In this document: in pieces, positions 56,331 through 64,000 of the stretch
Layout: each line of letters starts with the position of its first letter
Numbering within the stretch: position 1 is the stretch's first letter
NCBI GenBank assembly: GCA_902793295.1
Contig: CADBDA010000002.1
Location: 1 to 64,000 of the forward strand
Source of the DNA: an uncultured Bacteroidota bacterium
GTDB taxonomy: Bacteria; Bacteroidota; Bacteroidia; Bacteroidales; P3
Direction of reading: 5' to 3'
DNA length: 64,000 nucleotides
Made by a program: the position numbers and the translations under genes
The notes under the pieces: model-generated
What the model was told of the DNA's origin: nothing
Seen by the model: the letters and a program-made list of their open reading frames with translations, nothing else
Databases searched by the model: none

Positions 56331-57175
56331 AGGGTGTTGTTATAGCCTCCGCTGCGTTCTTTTTTGCGCCACATCAGAATCATGATCAGTCCGAACAGCA
56401 TGCCGCCCAAATGGGCAAAATGGGCAATACCGTCGTTGGTGCCCATCACTCCGGTAATGAGTTCGACCACGGCATAGCCGATGACGAACCATTTGGCTTT
56501 GATGGGAACCAGAAAATAGAGGTAGATGCGTTCGTTGGGGAACATCATGCCAAAGGCCAGCAGGATGCCGTAGATGGCTCCCGATGCACCGACGGTGGGA
56601 ATGCCGATGATGCGGGTGTTGTACAGGTCGAGCAGCGCATTGGTGGTCATATAGCCGAAGTCCGCATTGCTTTCCAATCCGCTACGCCAGGCGTTGGTGA
56701 CTTGGGCCACCCATTGCGGGTTCACAATGTTGCGGAAGTGCTCGTTGCACACGGCGATAAGCGCATCGGGCGAGGGGGTGGCCGCATAGTCGTTGATGGC
56801 GTGCAGCACGGGCGTGGAGGTGAGCCATATCACCGCGGTGTGCACCAGTCCGGCTCCCAGTCCGCATATCAGGTAAAAGCATAGGAATCGGCGTGTGCCC
56901 CAGAAATTCTCCAATATGTATCCGAACATCCATAGTGCCAGCATGTTGAAGAGGATGTGCTCTATGCTGCCGTGCATGAACATATAGGTGAGGTACTGCC
57001 ACGGACGGAAAAAGTCGCTGCCCACGAAATACAGTGCCAGGTATTGTTCCAGGTCCACGCCCATCGAACGTCTGAGGACCATGGTGGCAATATAGAACAG
57101 CACATTGATAATCAGCAGATGTTTGACGCCGGTAGGCAGCATGCGGAATCCTTGAGGTGAATATTGTTCTGACAT
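56327..57175 (-). CDS. Rhomboid-family intramembrane serine protease
   Basis: A 282-residue membrane protease. The catalytic serine lies in GASGAIYG (Ser198) and the histidine in AHFAHLGG (His255); the first-loop HGSIEHILFNMLALWMFG with the structural asparagine is intact. Between the third helix and the Ser helix is a soluble insert of about 75 residues (115-190), which holds SPDALIAVCNEHF and other helical stretches; similar inserts are common in Bacteroidetes homologues. It probably cuts membrane proteins within the inner membrane. The rarD ATG overlaps its stop. The substrate is unknown. Confidence 0.94.
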   Translation of the reverse strand: MSEQYSPQGFRMLPTGVKHLLIINVLFYIATMVLRRSMGVDLEQYLALYFVGSDFFRPWQYLTYMFMHGSIEHILFNMLALWMFGYILENFWGTRRFLCFYLICGLGAGLVHTAVIWLTSTPVLHAINDYAATPSPDALIAVCNEHFRNIVNPQWVAQVTNAWRSGLESNADFGYMTTNALLDLYNTRIIGIPTVGASGAIYGILLAFGMMFPNERIYLYFLVPIKAKWFVIGYAVVELITGVMGTNDGIAHFAHLGGMLFGLIMILMWRKKERSGGYNNTL

Positions 57176-57305
57176 ATCGGATGTTTCGGTTGGTTGGTTT
57201 GATGTGAAAAAGTGTTTTATAGCTTTAAAATCAAATGATTGTTTCTGTAAAGTCTGTTTTGCAGTCGGTTGTTTTGATAAGCAATTTTTATGGCAATAGG
57301 AAACC

Positions 57306-59129
57306 TCAGCTTTTATTCAGTTTCTCTTTCAGTTCCTGTTCGGACAGCAGGAACATGATGCGTTTGCCCGATGGCGAGATGTCGGGTGCCTGACAGCTGA
57401 ACAGGTCGGCAATCAGGTGCTGCATCTCTTCCGGTTTCAGCGCCTTACCCGAACGGGCTGCCATCTGTCCGGCAACTGACAGACAGACACTTTTGTCGCG
57501 TTCGTTAAAGCGTTGCATCATGTTGCTTTTGTATTCCGCAACCACTTGCTCCAGCAGTGGCTGCAGCTCGTTGTCCTTCATCTCGGTGGGGGCTGCGGTG
57601 ACCACGAAGGTGTTGTGCCCTAAAGGTTCGATGACGAATCCCAGCTGCCGCAGTTCAGGCAGCAGTTCGGTGAGCATCTCGCTGTCGGCGCTGTTGAAGC
57701 TGCAGTTGGTCGGGAAGAGCAGCTGCTGGGCATCGGGGTGTGCCGATGCGCGTCGCTGCATGAGACGTTCGTAGAATATGCGCTCCTGTGCCCGTTGCTG
57801 GTCGATGACGACAATGCCCGATTTGAGCGTGGTGACAATGTATCGGTTCAGGTAGCATATCGGCGAGGCCTGTCCTGATGGCATCGGCGAGGGATCCGGT
57901 TCGTCGGGCAGCAGGTTGCCGATGCCGGTGCCGGTGCTGTCCTTTTCGTCGGTAGCGTCCGTGTTGTCGAAGAAGTGACGGTAGTCATTTGCCGACGGGC
58001 TTTGGCGTGACGAATGTGAGCCGCTGAAAGGGTTGTAGTGTGGATTGTAATGAACCTGAGGTGCTGATGGCGTGTAGCCCTGTGGGGCAGGGGAGAAGTC
58101 GATCTCGGTCGACGGATTGAATTCCAATTCGTTGGCTAGCGAAAATTGTCCCAGTGCCTTTTTTGTGGCGGCACGCAGAATGGCGAAGATGACCTGCTCG
58201 TCGATGAAGCGAACTTCGGTCTTGGTGGGGTGAATGTTGACGTCAATGCGGCTGGGGTCCACCTCAAGCATTACAAAGTAGGCGGGATAGGTGTGGTCGG
58301 GTATGAGTTCTGCGTAGGCACGTTCGATGGCGGCAGAAAGCCCCAGGTGGCGTATGTATCGTCCGTTGACGAAGAGGTACTGTTCGCCGCGAGCCCGTTT
58401 GGCGTATTCCGCTTTGCCCACATAGCCTTTCAGTCTCACTGGTTCGGTCTGTTCTTCAATAGGATAGAGTCGTTCCTTGAAATTGAGTCCGAAGAGTGCT
58501 GCGATGCGGCGGACGAAGCTGTCGGCACGCAGGTCGTAGAGTAGCCGTCCGTTATGGTGGAAGGTGAAGGCGGTCTGGCAGTTGGCCAGAGCCACCCGTT
58601 TGAATATCTCTTCGATGTGGGAGAGTTCGATGCTGTCACGCTTCAGGAAGTTGCGTCGAGCGGGGATGTTGTAGAAGAGGTTCTTGACAGCAATCGAGGT
58701 GCCGGTGGCGCAGCTGCACGGAGCCTGCTCCTTGACGTCCGATCCCTCAATCACCACCCGTGTGCCCCATTCGGCGTCGGTGGTTCGGGTCTTCAGTTCC
58801 ACCTGCGCCACAGCGGCAATCGATGCAAGGGCTTCGCCTCTGAATCCCATGGTGCGGATGGCAAAGAGGTCGTCGGCACGGTGAATCTTCGAAGTGGCGT
58901 GTCTTTCGAAGCAGCGTCGGGCGTCGCTTTCCGACATGCCGCATCCGTTGTCGACAACCTGCATCAGGGTGCGTCCGGCATCCTTCACAATCAGTTGTAT
59001 CGAGGTGGCTCCAGCGTCCAGCGCGTTTTCCAGCAGCTCTTTGATGGCCGATGCGGGACGGTCCACCACCTCACCCGCGGCAATTTGGTTGGCTACGCTG
59101 TCTGGCAATATGTTGATGATATCGGTCAT
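57306..59129 (-). CDS. mutL: DNA mismatch repair protein MutL
   Basis: A 607-residue MutL. The GHKL ATPase domain is complete: ELLENALDAGATSI, VDNGCGM, the HATSKI region and TMGFRGEALASIAAV. Residues ~350-430 form a disordered linker rich in Ser, Pro and Asp, and the C-terminal dimerisation domain closes the protein. In this domain the endonuclease signature DQHAx2Ex4E reads DQQRAQERIFYE, with the metal-binding histidine replaced by glutamine, and the CPHGRP-type motif reads SPSGKRI. It therefore may lack nicking activity, as in bacteria that use another nicking factor. It is followed by the rhomboid/rarD pair. Confidence 0.96.
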   Translation of the reverse strand: MTDIINILPDSVANQIAAGEVVDRPASAIKELLENALDAGATSIQLIVKDAGRTLMQVVDNGCGMSESDARRCFERHATSKIHRADDLFAIRTMGFRGEALASIAAVAQVELKTRTTDAEWGTRVVIEGSDVKEQAPCSCATGTSIAVKNLFYNIPARRNFLKRDSIELSHIEEIFKRVALANCQTAFTFHHNGRLLYDLRADSFVRRIAALFGLNFKERLYPIEEQTEPVRLKGYVGKAEYAKRARGEQYLFVNGRYIRHLGLSAAIERAYAELIPDHTYPAYFVMLEVDPSRIDVNIHPTKTEVRFIDEQVIFAILRAATKKALGQFSLANELEFNPSTEIDFSPAPQGYTPSAPQVHYNPHYNPFSGSHSSRQSPSANDYRHFFDNTDATDEKDSTGTGIGNLLPDEPDPSPMPSGQASPICYLNRYIVTTLKSGIVVIDQQRAQERIFYERLMQRRASAHPDAQQLLFPTNCSFNSADSEMLTELLPELRQLGFVIEPLGHNTFVVTAAPTEMKDNELQPLLEQVVAEYKSNMMQRFNERDKSVCLSVAGQMAARSGKALKPEEMQHLIADLFSCQAPDISPSGKRIMFLLSEQELKEKLNKS

Positions 59130-59232
59130 AGGTAGAGTGGGAAAGAGGCTTAAAGTGTTGGTTTGCCTTGAGGGCCGTTTGTATTGGTTTTCTGCTCTGT
59201 TGGGGGGATGCTGATGGCCTGTGGAAATTCAA

Positions 59233-59269
59233 ATCGCCCTTCGTGCCAAAGCAAAGCGCGAAGGGCGAT
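59233..59269 (-). terminator. Hairpin downstream of the OmpA-family gene
   Basis: ATCGCCCTTCG (59233-59243) and CGAAGGGCGAT (59259-59269) pair perfectly. On the minus strand the structure is followed by TTTGAATTTCC, a weak T-run, which makes it the likely terminator of the OmpA-family gene and separates it from mutL. Confidence 0.7.
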
Positions 59270-59314
59270 AGTGTATCGGTCTGTGTATGAAGTTGTCACT
59301 CTCGGCGATTCTTG

Positions 59315-60658
59315 TCATTTGTTGATACCGGTAATGATCAGTTCCACTTTGGTGTCCTTGAAAGCCTGCCGTTTGTTGAGTGCGGCAGCGGCCGAACGTT
59401 TGATCTCGTTCTGTGTCATTCCGGCTATGGTTATCTGATCGGGATTCAGGCCATGAGCCACAAAAAATTCTTTCACGCTCTGCGCACGGGCAATCGACAA
59501 TTTCTGGTCGGCTTCGATGTCGACCGCATACGACTGCACATAGCCTTTGATTTGGAAGGTCACTTCCGGATGTCCCTTGAACATCTGCATGTAGTTCAGC
59601 AGCGAAGTGTCTGATTCGGGCAGCAGGTTGGCGTCGTCGTCAAAGTAGATGTCTGCAATCGGAAACACGGTGCCCTTCTCGGTCTTGTTCATGATGAAAC
59701 GCATCAGCGTGTCGTCTTTGAAAATATTGGAATTGAATTCTTTGAAGACTGAGAAATAACCGTCTTTTTTGGCGTAGAGCGCATAATTGAATCCCGGCAC
59801 AAATTTCAGTTTTCCGCCACGGAAGGCTGGATTTTTGGCGATGGGTCGGTTGTCGGTGTTCTTTTCCAGAATTAGCAGGTCCACGTCGATGTTTTTCTTT
59901 GCCACCGGATCATAGAACACTACCAGCGGTTCGAACGACTCCACCTGGATGGACACTTTGATGGTGTGTCCGTCGCCCTTGGCGCTCTTGTTGTCCAGCA
60001 CAATGTAGTAGACTTCGCCTTTTCTGACTGCAATAGAACGCAGAAACTCCGATTCCTCATTGGGTCCGATAAAGTATTTTTTGCCGTCGGCTTTCATACC
60101 CATGGTCGGAGTGACCATGCGGCGGCTGCGGGGCCGTAAATCCTGTTGGTTCTTGTTTTTTCCGCCTTTTGGGGTGGCTGCCGCTATGCCGGTGGTGTCT
60201 TTCCTCGACAAATCGGATGCGATAGGTTTTATCTTATTTTGAATCAGATGGTTGCTGAAATATATGTCTGTGTAGCGGTACACGCAGAAATCGTAGTCGT
60301 CCCATTCGTTAGTGGGGGTGATGCTGATTTCCAGATTGCCCGAATAGGGTGCGGTGAACTTGTACCACGTCGAATTGTGTTCAAATTCGAAAGCATGCGG
60401 GTTGTTCTTGTCACGCATAATCTCCTGGATGCGTCCTGCACCCTGAGGTGCCGAGGTGGGTCCGAAGGGCACATCGGGCATCAGTTCGATAGCGAATAGG
60501 CAGTCGTTGCTGTTGCTTGGCAGCTGCACTACTTCGGGCGCCGTTTTGGTGGGCGCATTTTTGTTGCCTTTGTTGCTTTTGGGTTTTTGAGCTTGGACTT
60601 GCTGCAGGCTTCCGGCCACCAGCAACACGACCAATGTGACGAATATTTTGCGATTCAT
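59315..60658 (-). CDS. OmpA-family outer-membrane protein
   Basis: A 447-residue exported protein with signal peptide (KIFVTLVVLLVAGSLQQVQAQ). The N-terminal half (residues ~45-250) is a beta-rich domain seen in Bacteroidetes surface proteins (HNSTWYKFTAPYSGNLEISI, WDDYDFCVYRYT). Residues ~330-440 form an OmpA/MotB peptidoglycan-binding domain: IADIYFDDDANLLPESD, IKGYVQSYAVDIEAD and LSIARAQSVKEFFVAHGLNPDQI. It should tie the outer membrane to peptidoglycan. The ATG at 60658 follows promoter box TAATTTTG (60691-60698) by 32 bases, which excludes the frame's earlier start at 60703. Confidence 0.9.
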   Translation of the reverse strand: MNRKIFVTLVVLLVAGSLQQVQAQKPKSNKGNKNAPTKTAPEVVQLPSNSNDCLFAIELMPDVPFGPTSAPQGAGRIQEIMRDKNNPHAFEFEHNSTWYKFTAPYSGNLEISITPTNEWDDYDFCVYRYTDIYFSNHLIQNKIKPIASDLSRKDTTGIAAATPKGGKNKNQQDLRPRSRRMVTPTMGMKADGKKYFIGPNEESEFLRSIAVRKGEVYYIVLDNKSAKGDGHTIKVSIQVESFEPLVVFYDPVAKKNIDVDLLILEKNTDNRPIAKNPAFRGGKLKFVPGFNYALYAKKDGYFSVFKEFNSNIFKDDTLMRFIMNKTEKGTVFPIADIYFDDDANLLPESDTSLLNYMQMFKGHPEVTFQIKGYVQSYAVDIEADQKLSIARAQSVKEFFVAHGLNPDQITIAGMTQNEIKRSAAAALNKRQAFKDTKVELIITGINK

Positions 60659-60690
60659 TTCAGTATATTTTTGGGCATAATTACTCGATG

Positions 60691-60698
60691 CAAAATTA
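60691..60698 (-). promoter_or_regulatory. Promoter box TAATTTTG of the OmpA-family gene
   Basis: On the minus strand the interval reads TAATTTTG, matching TAnnTTTG, 32 bases ahead of the ATG. Confidence 0.5.
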
Positions 60699-61090
60699 AT
60701 CATTTTTTGTCATTCAGCACTATTTTTTATCCCATTTTTTTTACTGCTATTATGTAATGTGTTGTTTTTTATCGTTTTCTGCTCTTTTCTGTAGTGACTT
60801 TGTCCTCCTCCCTTATGGTGTATACGTGTCGATAGCCTGCCGTCCGCCAAGGAATTTCCGCCTTCACGCCGCCGGACACACTATCCCTCTGACGGTGTGC
60901 CTTCAGCATCCTTTTGGCCTGATGTCGAAAGAAAGGAATGACGTTGACAGATGGAATTCAACCGCAATGGTCATTTGTAAATTGGTTTTTTATATCGGCA
61001 AAAAACAAGATTTTCAGTCTGATGCGACACCTTGTCTGCGATTGTTGATTTTTTCTTTCCAAAAAAAATGTTATAACGTATTTTTTTCTT

Positions 61091-61098
61091 TATCTTTG
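61091..61098 (+). promoter_or_regulatory. Promoter box TATCTTTG of the thioredoxin gene
   Basis: A perfect TATCTTTG box 39 bases before the ATG at 61138. Confidence 0.65.
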
Positions 61099-61137
61099 CA
61101 CCAAAATATTGTCTAACTATATAAAAGATAAAAAACT

Positions 61138-61452
61138 ATGGTACTTGAAGTTAACGATCAGAATTTTGCAGAAGTCAAACAGTCGCAACTCCCCGTTCTT
61201 CTCGATATTGGCGCCACTTGGTGCGGCCCCTGCAAGGCGCTGGCCCCCATAATCGAAGAAATTGCTGCCGAATACGATGGCCGCGCATTGGTGTGCAAGG
61301 TCGACGTCGACGAGGCTCCGGGCATCGCCTCCGAGTTCCGCGTCCGCAACGTCCCCACTGTCCTTTTCATCAAGGGTGGTGCCGCTGTTGACAAATCCGT
61401 GGGTCTTGTCGCCAAGGCTACGCTGACCGACAAACTCAACGCGCTGCTCTAA
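61138..61452 (+). CDS. trxA: Thioredoxin
   Basis: A 104-residue cytoplasmic thioredoxin with the redox site WCGPC at residues 28-32, the cis-proline region VRNVPTVLFIKGG and the classical length. It reduces protein disulfides using thioredoxin reductase. The second half (VDVDEAPGIASEFRVRNVPT) also fits. The gene has its own promoter and is followed by two hairpins ahead of the DUF58 gene. Confidence 0.96.
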   Translation: MVLEVNDQNFAEVKQSQLPVLLDIGATWCGPCKALAPIIEEIAAEYDGRALVCKVDVDEAPGIASEFRVRNVPTVLFIKGGAAVDKSVGLVAKATLTDKLNALL

Positions 61453-61463
61453 TCGACGGTCTC

Positions 61464-61540
61464 TTTTCGCCGTCCTATATGCAGAAGGCGAAAAATCACA
61501 GCTTTACATCCCTCCTTGTACTCTTCGGGGAGGGATTTTG
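61464..61540 (+). terminator. Two terminator-like hairpins after thioredoxin
   Basis: The first hairpin has arms TTTTCGCC (61464-61471) and GGCGAAAA (61487-61494). The second has arms ATCCCTCC (61508-61515) and GGAGGGAT (61529-61536) followed by tttg. Both stems are perfect; the T-runs are short, so termination may be partial. Confidence 0.6.
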
Positions 61541-61590
61541 TCTGTTTCTCCCATCCGTCGAACTTCCCTTCCATTTTTCTCCTTGCGCCT

Positions 61591-62520
61591 ATGCCGTTTC
61601 AAGAGATAGATAAGTATAAATCACTCGATTTCTTCGCCAAGCAGATTGTCGAAGGCTTCATCACCGGTCTCCACAAGAGTCCCTTTCACGGGTTTTCGGT
61701 CGAGTTCGCCGAACATCGGCTTTACAACTCCGGCGAATCCACCCGCAACATCGACTGGAAGCTCTTTGCCCGTACCGACAAGCTCTTCGTCAAACGTTTT
61801 GAGGAGGAAACCAATCTGCGTTGCATGCTCCTTATCGATCATTCCTCAAGCATGCTCTTCCCCCTTGAAGGCCAGGGCCAGTTCCCCCATCCCAACAAGC
61901 TTACCTTCGCTGTTTATGCGTCCGCTGTTCTTACAGAACTCTTTGTCCGCCAGCGTGATGCTTTTGGATTGGCTCTCTTCTCCGATAAGGTTGATCTTCA
62001 GACCGAGGTGCGCTCCAGTTCCTCCCATCAGCGCTATCTCTACTCCATCCTCCAACAACAGTTGGCTCCTGTCGACCAACGTTCGCTGCCCCATCGGCCT
62101 ACCTCCATTGCCGACACCCTACACCTCATGGCCGAACAGCTCCATCGCCGTTCCCTCGTGGTCATCTTCACCGACGCCTTTGTCCGTCCCGACCAGCGCG
62201 AACCGCTCTTCGACGCCCTCCGCCATCTGCGCCACTGCAAACACGAGGTGCTCCTTTTCCATACCTATCATGGCCCCCTCGAACTTGATTTCGAATTCGC
62301 CAACAAGCCGCACTGGTTCATTGATATGGAGTCCGACCGCCGCATCAAGGCCGTTCCCTCCGAAATCGCATCCCGCTACCGCGACGACATGCAGCAGCTC
62401 TTCGCCCAGATACGCCAACACGCCATGCGTTACCATATCGACTATGTTCCCGCCGATGTCGACCGCGGTTTCGACCAAATCCTGCTCCCTTACCTCCTCA
62501 AGCGTTCCCGACACATGTGA
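61591..62520 (+). CDS. DUF58 domain protein, outside the bat operon
   Basis: A 309-residue soluble DUF58 protein with a VWA-like fold. The family signature is clear (GLHKSPFHGFSVEFAEHR, NIDWKLFARTDKLFVKRFEE), and the metal site reads LLIDHSSSMLF (DxSxS). It is a paralogue of the DUF58 protein encoded at 22650-23519, but it is not beside a MoxR or VWA gene; its neighbours are thioredoxin and a lipoprotein. Its role is unclear, perhaps a second MoxR-partner. ATG 61591 begins the conserved sequence; the longer frame starts with TTG in the terminator region. Confidence 0.9.
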   Translation: MPFQEIDKYKSLDFFAKQIVEGFITGLHKSPFHGFSVEFAEHRLYNSGESTRNIDWKLFARTDKLFVKRFEEETNLRCMLLIDHSSSMLFPLEGQGQFPHPNKLTFAVYASAVLTELFVRQRDAFGLALFSDKVDLQTEVRSSSSHQRYLYSILQQQLAPVDQRSLPHRPTSIADTLHLMAEQLHRRSLVVIFTDAFVRPDQREPLFDALRHLRHCKHEVLLFHTYHGPLELDFEFANKPHWFIDMESDRRIKAVPSEIASRYRDDMQQLFAQIRQHAMRYHIDYVPADVDRGFDQILLPYLLKRSRHM

Positions 62521-62625
62521 TGTGTGATGAGTCATTTGGACCGATTCGCATGAAACGAGGGGAGTCGATATTACACGGACCATCTTTCAAATTCATTTAT
62601 AAATCTTAAATTCTTCATTTTTAAC

Positions 62626-63552
62626 ATGTCATTCAAACCCGCAACTGTTCTTCTCTGCTTTTCGGCCCTCCTTCTGGTGGGTGCCTGCGGCAAGAAAGAA
62701 GGCGTTATTCCGACCGCCCACCGTATCAGCCAGGTCTTCTCCGAAGAACATATCACCTTCGAGGGGCAGCCTTATTATGACTGCGAAAACCATCTCTCCC
62801 AGCAGTGGAACTGGGACGACGATTTGCTTTTCCGTATCGACTATCGCGACAATCCGCCCTATTCCGAAGTGCTCTATCATGACGGCAGCCGCCTGGTGGC
62901 CACACGGGTGCTGGCCTATGGTGTCCGCACCGAGCTCTCCTACGATGGCCGTAAGCTCGAAACCATCGACTGTTTCCGCAACGACACCCTCTTTGCCCGC
63001 TACGCCTTCCATCACGACGGCCAGCAGATGACTGGTTTTGATCTCACCATCTACGACTCGGCCGCTGCCGCTCCGCGTTCCCTCATTCGTACGGCTCTTC
63101 CGCTCGACGACGCCTTGGTCAGCTACCTCGACGCCGATTTCCGCAACCTCAGCCGGCAGATAGCCGCCAAGTCTGGCAGTGTGGTCCACTATGACTTTCA
63201 ATGGGATGACGAGGATCTGGTCCAGGTTGTCTGCCGTTCTGACAATCAGACCCTCTGGTCGGCCAGCATCACCTACGACGACAAGCTGAACCCCTATGCT
63301 CAGCTCTTCGGCTATCGCGAATTTTCCAATCCCGTCTCCGATGCCGACTTCCGATGCTTCTCGCGCCACAATGTGCTTTCAATCTCCCGCACTCCGGCTG
63401 GCGTCGCTCCCGACTATACCTACACTTACACCTACGATGGCGACTGGCCTCTTTCGCGAACTCTCACCTACGACATCGTCGGAAGCAACAACGATGGACT
63501 TGTTGTCGGTGTGTTCCACTATGCTATCTCTGATCACTACAACTACGATTAA
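62626..63552 (+). CDS. Lipoprotein with YD/RHS-like beta-strand pattern
   Basis: A 308-residue predicted lipoprotein: signal with lipobox LLVGAC (lipidated cysteine near residue 21) followed by GKKEG. The mature chain consists of short beta strands with aromatic-aspartate pairs (FRIDYRDNPPYSEVLYHDG, ELSYDGRKLETIDCF, YTYTYTYDGDWPLSRTLTYD), resembling the DUF4595-type or YD-like pattern of Bacteroidetes lipoproteins. Function unknown. It is co-directional with the DUF58 gene, 105 bases downstream. Confidence 0.72.
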   Translation: MSFKPATVLLCFSALLLVGACGKKEGVIPTAHRISQVFSEEHITFEGQPYYDCENHLSQQWNWDDDLLFRIDYRDNPPYSEVLYHDGSRLVATRVLAYGVRTELSYDGRKLETIDCFRNDTLFARYAFHHDGQQMTGFDLTIYDSAAAAPRSLIRTALPLDDALVSYLDADFRNLSRQIAAKSGSVVHYDFQWDDEDLVQVVCRSDNQTLWSASITYDDKLNPYAQLFGYREFSNPVSDADFRCFSRHNVLSISRTPAGVAPDYTYTYTYDGDWPLSRTLTYDIVGSNNDGLVVGVFHYAISDHYNYD

Positions 63553-63579
63553 TCCCCATTAAAGAAACGATCCCCGTCT

Positions 63580-64000
63580 ATGCCTTCTTTCGACGCTTCC
63601 TCCATCTCGTCGGTGGCCATCCACCATGTCGGCAACAAAACGACCGGCGAAGGACTCATCCTTTCCCAACGCGCCATCCTTCCCGATGACGCCCTGCAGA
63701 ATATCCTGGCCACTTTCCTGCTCTCCTCGTTCAAGGGTGAGGAGTACTACCAGCTCTTCGACGAACAGTCGCTCGATGCCAACCCCATCTTTCCCATCGC
63801 ACGTCGCCTCTTCGACAACCCCGCGCTTCTTCACGAAGAGTCGTGCGCCATCGCTCGCTTGCTATTCGATGCCACCGCACATCCCAACATCAAGCCGGGC
63901 GACCTTTTTGTGGTCTATTTCAAAGACTGCCAACTGGGTGGCGAAACGCTCGATGCTATTGGCATCTTCAAGTCCGAAAACCGCGAGGCCTTCCTCCGCA
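63580..64000 (+). CDS. Nucleoid-associated protein, NdpA family (partial, cut by window end)
   Basis: An open frame from ATG 63580 runs to the window edge (140 codons). The product begins MPSFDASSISSVAIHHVGNK, followed by GEGLILSQRAILPDD, FKGEEYYQLFDEQSL and GDLFVVYFKDCQLGGETLDA, which matches the N-terminal part of NdpA/YejK-type 37-kDa nucleoid-associated proteins of Bacteroidetes. The full protein should be about 340-350 residues, so less than half is present. It lies 27 bases after the lipoprotein gene. Confidence 0.85.
   Translation, partial: MPSFDASSISSVAIHHVGNKTTGEGLILSQRAILPDDALQNILATFLLSSFKGEEYYQLFDEQSLDANPIFPIARRLFDNPALLHEESCAIARLLFDATAHPNIKPGDLFVVYFKDCQLGGETLDAIGIFKSENREAFLR

Larger units (their letters stand above)
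60659..61137. other. Divergent promoter region between OmpA-family gene and thioredoxin
   Basis: About 480 bases. It holds the OmpA-gene promoter (60691-60698, minus) and the thioredoxin promoter (61091-61098, plus). A 119-codon plus-strand frame at 60757-61116 has no family resemblance and runs through the thioredoxin promoter, so it is not called. No other signal was noticed. Confidence 0.5.

Noticed and set aside
60757..61116. 119-codon plus-strand frame between the OmpA-family gene and thioredoxin
   Set aside because: No family resemblance; it runs through the thioredoxin promoter box and ends just before the gene. More likely non-coding.

Overview
The window looks like a chromosomal segment of an uncultured anaerobic gut- or rumen-type Bacteroidales. 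The main reasons are Bacteroidetes sigma-factor boxes of the form TAnnTTTG (usually TATCTTTG) ahead of many genes, a complete MoxR/Bat aerotolerance-type operon, two secreted proteins with type IX secretion sorting domains (one type A, one type B), SusC/TonB-type outer-membrane receptor architecture, and a HydE maturase that points to [FeFe]-hydrogenase metabolism. No rRNA, tRNA, CRISPR array, insertion sequence or integrase was recognised. The species cannot be named from the sequence alone.

Region 1 (1-11,700) is accessory DNA. It holds a DUF4143-type AAA ATPase, an AT-rich DUF4365-type protein, and a minus-strand four-gene cluster that reads as a defence or restriction-modification system: a PLD-nuclease/SNF2-helicase fusion, an Eco57I-like N6-adenine methylase, an unrecognised 117-residue protein and a DUF2971-like protein. 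The cluster is preceded by a strong promoter and a long nested inverted repeat in the leader. The methylase is a compositional mosaic: its specificity half is AT-rich while its catalytic half has normal composition.

Region 2 (11,799-24,527) is a long minus-strand block. It has a small GlsB/YeaQ membrane protein, a secreted caspase-fold protein with the catalytic cysteine replaced by serine, and the operon moxR - DUF58 - BatI-like - batA - batB - batC - batD/batE fusion - WG-repeat protein - RseC-like protein. BatC and BatD both carry glutamine/asparagine-rich low-complexity segments.

Region 3 (24,753-42,761) mixes housekeeping and envelope genes: a beta-propeller T9SS cargo, tyrS, an MFS transporter, a DUF2461 protein, an iron-sulfur aldo/keto reductase, secA, an outer-membrane beta-barrel, a TonB-dependent receptor, a cysteine-rich HMA-like protein and hydE. 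Clear intrinsic terminators follow the T9SS cargo, tyrS and the MFS gene.

Region 4 (42,762-50,261) holds small lipoproteins, a degraded copy of one of them, a secreted GH3/beta-lactamase-fold fusion, an HU protein and a large IgGFc-binding-like adhesin with a type B T9SS domain.

Region 5 (50,334-55,411) is a plus-strand cluster for a phosphoglycerol- and galactofuranose-containing surface glycan: a CDP-glycerol-type phosphotransferase, a cytidylyltransferase fused to a Gfo/Idh oxidoreductase, an SDR and UDP-galactopyranose mutase. The remainder holds RarD, a rhomboid protease, MutL, an OmpA-family protein, thioredoxin, a second DUF58 protein, a lipoprotein and the start of an NdpA-family nucleoid-associated protein cut by the window edge.
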